A stretch of DNA of 5,212 nucleotides from RGIG5612 sp045604025 (GTDB lineage: Bacteria; Bacillota; Clostridia; Lachnospirales; Lachnospiraceae). This document shows positions 1-5,212 of this stretch, in pieces. The DNA lies in the NCBI GenBank assembly GCA_045604025.1, contig JAZUNG010000038.1, positions 1 to 5,212 on the forward strand, given 5' to 3'. The stretch's first letter is position 1; every line of letters begins with the position of its first letter. Below the pieces are notes generated by a model. The model saw only the letters and a list, made by a program, of their open reading frames with translations. It had not been told where the DNA came from and searched no databases. Made by a program: the position numbers and the translations under genes.

Positions 1-1
1 C

Positions 2-623
2 AATGACTTCCTAAGACCGCTTGGCCTCCGACTTTCATAAGTGGATGCTTGAGAGCGCTGTTCAGGAGTTCTTCAAGAGATATCAGCTTCCTGCTATCGT
101 ATCTGAGCTGGAGTGGCACAGAGCTATCCGTGAGTTCTGGATCCCTATCGATGAGCCTGATTCACTGACAACTCATTTCGTACATGCTGACGAGGCTGAG
201 ACCTGCGTAGCAAACTTCCTGTTCGGACATATGGTTGATATGAGCGTGTGTGTTGATTCACAGCCTGTCAGCCTGGCACTTGCCGGACATTATGACACTT
301 CTGTAGATTCTTATGGACGTGCTCATACATGGTCAGAGGGTGAAGGACATAACGTTATTGAGCGTTATGGCACACCTGAAGGTGTTGTTGGATATCCTTC
401 ACGTGGTGATGCGTTCAAGGCTAAGAGACCTATCGCTGCTATCTGCGAGTACATTACTCTGATGATCACAGAAATGCTTGAGAAATTCCCTGCAGGAACC
501 GCTCCTGTAGAAGGATTCACAACTCGTCCTCACGAGGAGCTGGAAGGCTGCTTCAAGGAGCCGCTCAGCGAGGGCTGGGTATCTGTTCACGAGCTTCCTA
601 AGAGAGGCATCTTTACCAGATAA
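2..623 (+). CDS. Creatininase-family metal-dependent hydrolase, C-terminal part, 5' end outside window, apparent frameshift near the edge
   Basis: Probable cytoplasmic metal-dependent hydrolase of the creatininase family (PF02633). Members hydrolyse cyclic or linear amides and, in inositol-type pathways, cyclic diketones; the substrate here is unknown. The open frame (first possible start TTG at 21, 200 residues) carries the C-terminal family signature: HADEAET at residues 55-61, whose His and acidic residues are expected in the metal site, then GHMVDMS at 69-75, and a GVVGYPSRGDAFKAKRPI stretch at 121-138 like the family's G-x-x-G-x-P segment. The N-terminal metal-binding half (E-x-H and HGGN regions) is absent. 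Upstream, this frame is blocked by TAA at 12-14, but the frame of base 2 reads NDFLRPL, which fits the residues after HGG in this family. I therefore think the gene enters from the left and is frameshifted between about 15 and 37. TTG at 21 is not a convincing start because no ribosome binding site precedes it. Most lysine codons are AAG, as in gap. Family confident, function not. Confidence 0.72.
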
Positions 624-641
624 GCAGTTAAATGCAACTGA

Positions 642-667
642 TCCGGCGGCAGATACCTGCCGCCGGA
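642..667 (+). other. GC-rich intergenic hairpin, possible weak terminator or processing/stabilising structure
   Basis: Perfect 10-base inverted repeat: TCCGGCGGCA at 642-651 and TGCCGCCGGA at 658-667, with a 6-base loop GATACC. It lies midway between the stop of the creatininase-like gene (623) and the ribosome binding site of the transketolase N subunit (681). Only a broken T-rich stretch follows (AATTGTATTTTAC), so it is not a classic strong intrinsic terminator. It may partly terminate, protect the 3' end of the upstream message, or mark a cleavage site within an operon. The structure is certain; the role is inferred. Confidence 0.6.
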
Positions 668-691
668 AATTGTATTTTACAGGAGAATATT

Positions 692-1555
692 ATGTCAGAA
701 CAGTTATCTATTACTGAATTAAAAAAGTTCACGATCCAGATCCGTATGGAGATCTGTAAGATGATCGCGACCATTCCGGCAGGTCATCTCGGTGGCTCCA
801 TGTCCATAGCAGATACTCTTGCAGTGCTGTATGGCGGAAAAATGAATTATGACCCGAAGAACCCCAAATGGGAGGGCAGAGACTGGTTGGTCATGAGCAA
901 AGGTCATTGCGGACCTGCTCTGTATGCAACACTGGCTCTTAAAGGTTTCTTCCCTGTTGAGCAGCTTGCAACTATTAACAAACCCGGAACCGATCTTCCC
1001 AGCCACTGTGACAGAAATCATACCCCTGGCATTGATATGACCACGGGTTCACTGGGACAGGGTGCCGGAACAGCCTGTGGTGTTGCTGCAGGACTCAAGA
1101 TGGATGGTAAACCCAACAAAGTATATCTGATCCTTGGTGACGGCGAGATCCAGGAAGGCCAGGTATGGGAAATGGCCATGCTGGCTGCCACAAAGAAGCT
1201 GGACAATCTGATCGCTTTTGTAGATTATAACCATCTGCAGATCGACGGACGTACAGATAATGATGAAGTAAACTGTCTGGGTGATATCAAGGCCAAGTTC
1301 GAGGCATTTGGCTGGTATGCCCAGTTTATAAACGGACATGATGTAGCAGCTATTTCAGAAGCTGTAGACAATGCAAAGGCTAATACCGGTTGTCCTTCAG
1401 TCATTATCCTTGATACTGTAAAGGGTAAGGGCTGGTCAAAATCTGAGAATCAGGTGGGCAGTCACAGCCGCGGACTCACCGAAGAAGAACTTGCCGAAGC
1501 TCTTGGAGAACTTCAGGCTCAGATGGACGAGGTTTGCAAGGAGGAGAAGGCATGA
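692..1555 (+). CDS. Transketolase, N-terminal (thiamine diphosphate-binding) subunit of a split enzyme
   Basis: Cytoplasmic subunit of a two-gene transketolase. With its partner it should transfer two-carbon ketol units between sugar phosphates, as in the non-oxidative pentose phosphate pathway. The 287 residues match the usual size of split N subunits. Visible signatures are GHLGGSMS at 31-38, SKGHCGPALYATLALKG at 69-85, the glycine-rich TGSLGQGAG at 118-126, and the thiamine diphosphate/Mg motif GDGEIQEG from 149 with its distal Asn at 180 (in FVDYNHLQIDG). A C-terminal His258 in GSHSRG aligns with the WHG-type segment of relatives. Start chosen at ATG 692 because AGGAG at 681-685 sits six bases upstream; an upstream in-frame ATG at 632 would read through the hairpin and adds non-family residues. 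It overlaps the next gene by four bases, implying translational coupling. Family assignment is secure, substrate is not. Confidence 0.95.
   Translation: MSEQLSITELKKFTIQIRMEICKMIATIPAGHLGGSMSIADTLAVLYGGKMNYDPKNPKWEGRDWLVMSKGHCGPALYATLALKGFFPVEQLATINKPGTDLPSHCDRNHTPGIDMTTGSLGQGAGTACGVAAGLKMDGKPNKVYLILGDGEIQEGQVWEMAMLAATKKLDNLIAFVDYNHLQIDGRTDNDEVNCLGDIKAKFEAFGWYAQFINGHDVAAISEAVDNAKANTGCPSVIILDTVKGKGWSKSENQVGSHSRGLTEEELAEALGELQAQMDEVCKEEKA
1538..1544 (+). promoter_or_regulatory. Shine-Dalgarno site of the transketolase C subunit, inside the N subunit gene
   Basis: AAGGAGG lies seven bases before ATG 1552, within the last codons of the upstream gene. It fixes ATG 1552 as the start, rather than the earlier in-frame TTG at 1534, and together with the ATGA stop/start overlap supports coupled translation of the two subunits. 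Confidence 0.85.
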
Positions 1556-2520
1556 CAAACATAATCTTATCAGAATATCATGGTAAAGATTCCATGGCCA
1601 TGAGGGATGCCTACTGTCAGACACTTATTGGGATGGCAGAGAAGGATCCGCGTATTGTAGCTCTTGATGCAGACCTGATGGGTGCCATGGGCATGAAACC
1701 ATTTCAGAAGAGATTCCCTGAGCGAACGATCGACTGCGGTATTCAGGAAGGCAATATGATCGGTGTGGCATGTGGACTGGCTGTTCAGGGCAAGATACCT
1801 TTTGCTCATACATTTGCACCTTTCTGCACCAGACGTGCATGTGATCAGATCTTTATCTCAGGCGCATACAACTATGCCAATGTCAAGGTAGTAGGTTCTG
1901 ACCCCGGAATCACCGCTGCATACAATGGTGGAACTCATATGCCGTTTGAGGATATGGGTATCATGCGCGGTATACCTACGATGGTGGTTGTTGAGCCTGC
2001 AGATATCGTTCAGCTTAAAGATCTTCTTCCTCAGATCGCTGCATATGAAGGCATAGTTTATATGAGACTCGTTCGTAAAGATGTAAACAAAGTCTATGAA
2101 GAAGGATCCACATTTGAGCTGGGCAAGGCAGCTATTCTGTCCGAAGGTACAGATGTAACACTCATCGCATCAGGCTATTGTGTAACAGAGGCTCTTTCAG
2201 CTGCAAAGATCCTGGCAGAGCAGGGCATCTCAGCAGGTGTCATCAATATGTTCACCTGGAAGCCTATTGACCAGGAAGCTATCCTTAAGGCTGCTGCGGA
2301 TACAGGAGCTATCGTAACATGTGAGAATCACAATGTGATAAATGGTCTTGGCAGTGCTGTAGCTGAGGTTCTGGTAAAGAACAAGCCTGTTCCCATGGAG
2401 ATGGTAGGTGTTCAGGATGAGTTCGGAGAAGTAGGACCGGTAAATTATCTGAGGGAGCGTTTTGGTCTCACAGATGTGAGTATCGTTGAGGCTGCAAAGA
2501 AGGTAATTGCACGTAAATAA
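1552..2520 (+). CDS. Transketolase, C-terminal (pyrimidine-binding) subunit of a split enzyme, divergent active-site signatures
   Basis: Partner of the preceding subunit; 322 residues, the usual size of split C subunits. Pyrimidine-binding region: DCGIQEGNMIGVACGLA at 61-77, with Glu66 at the place of the catalytic glutamate that activates thiamine diphosphate, and TFAPFCTRRACDQIF at 87-101. The substrate-pocket histidine appears as His129 in NGGTHMPFEDM (125-135). The C-terminal transketolase domain runs from about residue 190 and includes CENHNVINGLGSAVAEVL at 257-274. Two positions depart from what I expect. The family usually reads AEQN, AEAN or REH-M around the catalytic Glu, where this reads QEGNM. 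The D-G-x-T-H-Q motif reads N-G-G-T-H-M, so the Asp tied to ketose stereospecificity in yeast transketolase (Asp477) becomes Asn125. This may mean a non-standard donor or acceptor. Transketolase fold is confident; specificity is open. A strong terminator follows. Confidence 0.93.
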   Translation: MTNIILSEYHGKDSMAMRDAYCQTLIGMAEKDPRIVALDADLMGAMGMKPFQKRFPERTIDCGIQEGNMIGVACGLAVQGKIPFAHTFAPFCTRRACDQIFISGAYNYANVKVVGSDPGITAAYNGGTHMPFEDMGIMRGIPTMVVVEPADIVQLKDLLPQIAAYEGIVYMRLVRKDVNKVYEEGSTFELGKAAILSEGTDVTLIASGYCVTEALSAAKILAEQGISAGVINMFTWKPIDQEAILKAAADTGAIVTCENHNVINGLGSAVAEVLVKNKPVPMEMVGVQDEFGEVGPVNYLRERFGLTDVSIVEAAKKVIARK

Positions 2521-2549
2521 TCGCTGAGATCCAGTCTGGAAATGCTTGT

Positions 2550-2582
2550 AAAACTGCTGCCGGAAATGGCAGCAGTTTTTTT
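2550..2582 (+). terminator. Intrinsic terminator after the transketolase genes
   Basis: Inverted repeat AAAACTGCTGCC (2550-2561) and GGCAGCAGTTTT (2568-2579), loop GGAAAT, followed by an unbroken T-run through 2582. It is placed about 30 bases after the transketolase stop and closes the left + strand unit. Confidence 0.92.
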
Positions 2583-2622
2583 GTATTTCTGCCATAAATA
2601 GACGTTTGTGGTTATGCTCAAG

Positions 2623-2652
2623 AAATTGTCTTATTTACTGTGAAAATTGTCT
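2623..2652 (+). repeat. 9-base direct repeat with 21-base period upstream of gap
   Basis: AAATTGTCT occurs at 2623-2631 and again at 2644-2652. The 21-base offset is two turns of B-DNA, so both copies face the same side of the helix. The TTGTCT inside the second copy could serve as a -35 element. The pair may be a regulator site or chance in AT-rich DNA. Confidence 0.4.
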
Positions 2653-2691
2653 ATAGTGCATATGGATTTTACAGTACGGAAATAATACAAT
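2647..2691 (+). promoter_or_regulatory. Candidate sigma-A promoter(s) for gap
   Basis: Two overlapping candidates are visible. One is TTGTCT (2647-2652), a 17-base spacer, then TACAGT (2670-2675). The other has a better -10, TACAAT (2686-2691), with a poor -35, TGGATT (2663-2668), also at 17 bases. Either leaves a leader of a few tens of bases before the gap start. A promoter is needed here because a strong terminator lies upstream; the exact hexamers are a guess. Confidence 0.45.
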
Positions 2692-2730
2692 ATGACACGG
2701 TGAAATAAATCTAAAAGGAGATTACACAAT

Positions 2731-3750
2731 ATGGAATTAAGAGTTGCAATTAACGGTTTTGGACGTATTGGTCGTCTGGCATTCAGACAGATGTTTGGAG
2801 AGGAAGGCTTCAAGATCGTGGCTATCAACGATCTGACCAGCCCTGATATGCTTGCATACCTTCTGAAGTATGATTCTACACAGGGACGTTATGCTAAGGC
2901 TGACACAGTATCATGCTCAGATCATTCTATCACAGTTGATGGAACTGAGATCGAGATCTACAAGGAAGCAGACGCTTCCAAGCTTCCCTGGAAGGACCTG
3001 GATGTAGACGTAGTTCTGGAGTGCACAGGTTTCTATACCAGCAAGGCTAAGGCTCAGGCTCATATCGATGCCGGCGCAAAGAAGGTTATCATCTCTGCAC
3101 CTGCCGGAAACGATCTTCCTACCATCGTTTACAATACAAACCATGAGACCCTGAAGGCAGATGATGACATCATCTCTGCTGCATCCTGCACAACCAACTG
3201 CCTGGCTCCTATGGCAAAGGCTCTGAACGATCTGGCTCCTATCGAGTCCGGTATCATGTCAACCATCCATGCTTATACAGGTGACCAGATGATCCTTGAC
3301 GGACCTCACAGAAAGGGTGACAAGAGAAGAGGAAGAGCAGCAGCTATCAACATCGTTCCCAACAGCACTGGTGCTGCAAAGGCTATCGGACTGGTTGTTC
3401 CTGAACTGAACGGCAAGCTGATCGGATCTGCTCAGAGAGTTCCAGTAGCTACAGGCTCCACAACTATCCTTACTGCTGTTGTTAATGGCACACCTACAGT
3501 TGATGAGATCAATGCTGCTATGAAGGCTGCTTCAAATGAGTCTTTCGGATACAATGAGGATCAGATCGTATCCAGCGATGTTATCGGTATGACTTACGGA
3601 TCACTCTTTGATGCTACTCAGACCATGGTCATTCCTGCAGGCGAAGGCAAGAGCGAGGTTCAGGTTGTTTCATGGTATGACAATGAGAACTCATTCACAT
3701 CAAACATGTGCAGAACCATCAAGTATTTTGCAAAGCTGTTAAATAAATAA
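2731..3750 (+). CDS. gap: Glyceraldehyde-3-phosphate dehydrogenase, NAD-dependent type
   Basis: Cytoplasmic glycolytic enzyme: oxidises and phosphorylates glyceraldehyde 3-phosphate to 1,3-bisphosphoglycerate with NAD. Full length at 339 residues, close to the family norm. The Rossmann signature INGFGRIGR is at 7-15. Asp34 in AINDL, at the end of the second strand, favours NAD over NADP. The catalytic loop SCTTNC at 152-157 supplies Cys153, His180 is in STIHAYTGDQ, and the phosphate-binding and arginine-rich region lies around 190-205. The conserved end WYDNENSF is at 315-322. Start ATG 2731 is preceded by AAGGAG at 2715-2720, ten bases away. Lysine is almost always AAG and codon use looks optimised, as expected for a highly expressed gene. 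It appears monocistronic, with a terminator on each side. Triose phosphate made by the neighbouring transketolase would be its substrate, though gap is a housekeeping gene and its proximity may be incidental. Confidence 0.98.
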   Translation: MELRVAINGFGRIGRLAFRQMFGEEGFKIVAINDLTSPDMLAYLLKYDSTQGRYAKADTVSCSDHSITVDGTEIEIYKEADASKLPWKDLDVDVVLECTGFYTSKAKAQAHIDAGAKKVIISAPAGNDLPTIVYNTNHETLKADDDIISAASCTTNCLAPMAKALNDLAPIESGIMSTIHAYTGDQMILDGPHRKGDKRRGRAAAINIVPNSTGAAKAIGLVVPELNGKLIGSAQRVPVATGSTTILTAVVNGTPTVDEINAAMKAASNESFGYNEDQIVSSDVIGMTYGSLFDATQTMVIPAGEGKSEVQVVSWYDNENSFTSNMCRTIKYFAKLLNK

Positions 3751-3777
3751 TTCATACACCACATCTATATATACGGA

Positions 3778-3814
3778 GAGGTCACTGCAGGTATCTGCGG
3801 TGGCTTCTTTGTTT
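3778..3814 (+). terminator. Intrinsic terminator of gap
   Basis: GAGGTCACTGCAG (3778-3790) pairs with CTGCGGTGGCTTC (3795-3807) over 13 positions, three of them G-U in RNA, with loop GTAT. A T-rich tail TTTGTTT follows. It lies 27 bases after the gap stop. Confidence 0.8.
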
Positions 3815-3820
3815 ATCTGC

Positions 3821-3853
3821 AAAAAAACAGACCGTCAAGATGACGGTCTGTTT
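3821..3853 (-). terminator. Intrinsic terminator of the amidohydrolase gene, possibly bidirectional
   Basis: Perfect 13-base inverted repeat (3825-3837 AAACAGACCGTCA against 3841-3853) with a 3-base loop. Read on the - strand it ends in a run of seven T (3827-3821), a textbook terminator located 22 bases past the stop of the - strand gene. On the + strand only TTTCGC follows, so it could act as a weaker back-up for gap. Confidence 0.92.
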
Positions 3854-3875
3854 CGCTATAGTTTATGGTTATCGG

Positions 3876-5012
3876 TTAGATCAGTGTGTGTGCGCCTGCA
3901 ACGTACTCAACACCTTCAGGCCACATAAACTGTGTACGGATCGTAGGATTAGGATTGTCCAGGATCTCCTGAGGCATGATGTTGATGTCAGGTCTGTTGC
4001 ATGCAAATGTGCACTCATCAGGTACAGGAAGTCTGTACAGACGGGCAGCATTTCCACCAACCATCAGGTTGATCTCATCCTGTGTGCACAGGTCGAGGTC
4101 TTTCAGTCTGTGGATCTGATGTGTAGCCCAGCCCAGGAAGTCAGGCTGATATGTGGTTGACTTCTCACCGGACCAGATCCAGTTGCTTCTGTTGTTGTAA
4201 ACCAGAGTCTTCTCAGCACGTACAGCGCCCTTGCGGATCTGAGGATACCAGATATGGCTTCCTGTGTCACCGCCGCCCCAGAGGAGCTTTGCAGCACCCA
4301 GATCGGGATCGATCAGGGCATGCTCATAGTACTCAGCTCTCCAGTAACCTGTCTCAAGATAGATGTTCTCGAAGTTTCTTGCCAGAGCAACAGCCTTCTT
4401 GATATCATCCTCAGCAGAACCGCCGCCATGAGCGATGATAACCTTGAATGCAGGATACTTGGTGCATACTGCAGCGATCATGGTCAGATGCTCTTCCATG
4501 CAGTATGATGTGAACTCATGTGTGTAGCAGGGGATATCGAAGTTGATGCAGAACTCTGCGATCTGGCACCATTCTTTGAATCTCTCAAGCTTGGTAGGAC
4601 GTTTTCTCAGGCATCCCATTGATCCGGGTGAGAACTCACCGATACCAACGTAGAACTCCTTGTCGGGGCCGGTGTAGTAGCCTTCATGCTCCTTCAGAGC
4701 CTTCTCGATAGTCCATTCTTCCTTGCCCTTGATAGCTGCAAGACGAAGCTCGGTCTCTACTGTACATGTACGGAAACGGGTAGGGTTCCTCTTGCACATT
4801 CCTGCATATTCTTCAGTATGAGTTCCGATGAAACTGGGAAGCAGAATACCCATGTCAACGCCGTAAGCGTCCATATCGAAAAGAGCCTGTCCGGAGTTGT
4901 CCATAGATTCAACTTCACGATAAACGCCATCCATATTGGCGTTCTTGCTGGTCATATCTTTCTTGCCGCAGTGAATGTGGCAATCAACGACCCATCTGCC
5001 GATTTTTGTCAT
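3876..5012 (-). CDS. Amidohydrolase_2-family metal-dependent hydrolase or decarboxylase, substrate unknown
   Basis: Cytoplasmic TIM-barrel enzyme of the amidohydrolase superfamily, PF04909 type. Relatives include ACMSD-like decarboxylases, sugar lactonases and 4-oxalomesaconate hydratase, so the reaction cannot be named. It has 378 residues. Metal-site signatures in order: DCHIH at 10-14 (His12, His14), GIGEFSPG at 123-130 (Glu126), YTHEF at 163-167 (His165), IIAHGGG at 192-198 (His195), WGGGDTG at 245-251 (Asp249), and the closing GGNAARLYRL at 319-328. Start ATG at 5012 is chosen because AGGAGGT (5024-5018) lies five bases upstream. An in-frame ATG at 5042 would put that ribosome binding site inside the gene and adds ten residues not expected before the first strand. 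Odd points are a 50-residue tail after the usual family end and a Trp-rich segment at 278-295. Lysine codons are mostly AAG (17 of 22 by my count), suggesting good expression. It converges on gap and has its own promoter and terminator. Confidence 0.9.
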   Translation of the reverse strand: MTKIGRWVVDCHIHCGKKDMTSKNANMDGVYREVESMDNSGQALFDMDAYGVDMGILLPSFIGTHTEEYAGMCKRNPTRFRTCTVETELRLAAIKGKEEWTIEKALKEHEGYYTGPDKEFYVGIGEFSPGSMGCLRKRPTKLERFKEWCQIAEFCINFDIPCYTHEFTSYCMEEHLTMIAAVCTKYPAFKVIIAHGGGSAEDDIKKAVALARNFENIYLETGYWRAEYYEHALIDPDLGAAKLLWGGGDTGSHIWYPQIRKGAVRAEKTLVYNNRSNWIWSGEKSTTYQPDFLGWATHQIHRLKDLDLCTQDEINLMVGGNAARLYRLPVPDECTFACNRPDINIMPQEILDNPNPTIRTQFMWPEGVEYVAGAHTLI

Positions 5013-5017
5013 AAGAT

Positions 5018-5024
5018 ACCTCCT
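5018..5024 (-). promoter_or_regulatory. Shine-Dalgarno site deciding the amidohydrolase start
   Basis: On the - strand AGGAGGT is followed by five bases and ATG at 5012. This near-perfect site sits inside the ten-codon extension that a start at 5042 would give, so the shorter protein is preferred. Confidence 0.85.
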
Positions 5025-5061
5025 GATATTTTGATTAGACATACAGTCATGATATTTCCCT

Positions 5062-5081
5062 TATATTGTATGAACAATATA
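5062..5081. promoter_or_regulatory. Palindrome over the -10 box, candidate operator
   Basis: TATATTGT (5062-5069) and ACAATATA (5074-5081) are perfect inverted arms of eight bases around ATGA. The left arm contains most of the - strand -10 hexamer, so a dimeric protein bound here would block transcription of the amidohydrolase gene. The symmetry is seen directly; operator function is inferred, and AT-rich sequence raises the chance of coincidence. No regulator gene is visible in the window. Confidence 0.45.
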
Positions 5082-5093
5082 TATAAAAAGCAA
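5065..5093 (-). promoter_or_regulatory. Candidate sigma-A promoter of the amidohydrolase gene
   Basis: Reading the - strand, TTGCTT (5093-5088) is followed by a 17-base AT-rich spacer and TACAAT (5070-5065). This gives a leader of roughly 45 bases before ATG 5012. Spacing and the -10 are good; the -35 matches at its TTG only. Confidence 0.6.
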
Positions 5094-5168
5094 ATAAATA
5101 GTACTGATTTTTTCCATCAGTTAATTTTATGGCCGAAGTGTAATCTGGTGAATCTGCAGTAGAAATAT

Positions 5169-5212
5169 ATGAAGAAAATAGGAATATTATACATACAGAT
5201 CACCTGCATCAC
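5169..5212 (+). CDS. Possible start of a divergent gene cut by the window edge
   Basis: From ATG 5169 the frame stays open to the edge and reads MKKIGILYIQITCI, a plausible N-terminus with a Lys-Lys then hydrophobic stretch. There is no good Shine-Dalgarno sequence before it and I see no clear + strand promoter, so this may be chance. If real, it is transcribed away from the amidohydrolase gene. No function can be given. Confidence 0.2.
   Translation, partial: MKKIGILYIQITCI

Noticed and set aside
632..691. Upstream in-frame ATG at 632 giving a 20-residue extension of the transketolase N subunit
   Set aside because: It reads through the GC hairpin, lacks a ribosome binding site, and the added residues do not belong to the family; AGGAG at 681 points to ATG 692.
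658..2570. Shared GCCGGAAAT string in the hairpin at 642-667 and the terminator at 2550-2582
   Set aside because: Nine bases in two unrelated hairpins with different stems; probably coincidence rather than a repeat family.
2592..2730. Possible riboswitch or leader RNA before gap
   Set aside because: No conserved riboswitch core or stable nested stems seen; the stretch is AT-rich and is explained by promoter and ribosome binding site.
5103..5121. Inverted repeat ACTGAT...ATCAGT around a T-rich loop
   Set aside because: Only six base pairs and AT-rich, too weak to call a terminator or operator.
3840..5162. Several + strand open frames opposite the amidohydrolase gene
   Set aside because: They are antisense to a full-length protein with clear metal-site motifs, are Cys/Ser-rich without family features, and lack ribosome binding sites.
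5117..5212. Open frame on the - strand from the right edge to a stop at 5117
   Set aside because: About 31 codons, AT-rich, dominated by Ile, Phe and Tyr, with no recognisable motif; likely chance openness in non-coding DNA, though the end of a gene beyond the edge cannot be ruled out.

Overview
The window looks like part of the chromosome of an anaerobic, gut-type member of the Clostridia, probably Lachnospiraceae. The evidence is a clostridial-type glyceraldehyde-3-phosphate dehydrogenase, a transketolase split into two separately encoded subunits, strong AGGAGG-type ribosome binding sites, and moderate GC genes separated by AT-rich spacers. No taxonomic search could be run, so this is inference from protein style. 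All recognisable genes are metabolic. I see no tRNA, rRNA, CRISPR array, insertion sequence or phage gene.

Left part (1-2582, + strand): the C-terminal part of a creatininase-family metal hydrolase runs in from the left edge with an apparent frameshift close to that edge. After a 68-base gap holding a GC-rich hairpin come the N-terminal (thiamine diphosphate-binding) and C-terminal (pyrimidine-binding) subunits of a split transketolase. The two subunit genes overlap by four bases (ATGA) and end at a clear intrinsic terminator. I see no convincing promoter between the hydrolase and the transketolase genes, so they may form one operon.

Middle part (2583-3853): a gap gene stands alone. Its AT-rich leader carries a 9-base direct repeat spaced by two helical turns and promoter-like hexamers. 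Two terminators follow it, one for gap and one for the gene that converges on it.

Right part (3854-5212, - strand): a single metal-dependent hydrolase of the amidohydrolase_2 (PF04909) type has its own Shine-Dalgarno site, a good sigma-A-like promoter, and an 8+8 base palindrome lying over the -10 box. The last 44 bases may begin a divergent + strand gene, but this is very uncertain.

How the genes fit together: transketolase and GAPDH are central sugar-phosphate enzymes. The creatininase-like and amidohydrolase-like proteins are of unknown substrate and belong to families that open cyclic amides, lactones or cyclic ketones, or that decarboxylate or hydrate small acids. The transketolase pyrimidine subunit departs from the usual active-site signatures. 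The most interesting, and unproven, reading is that the hydrolase and this transketolase handle an unusual sugar or cyclitol whose products enter glycolysis at the triose-phosphate level.
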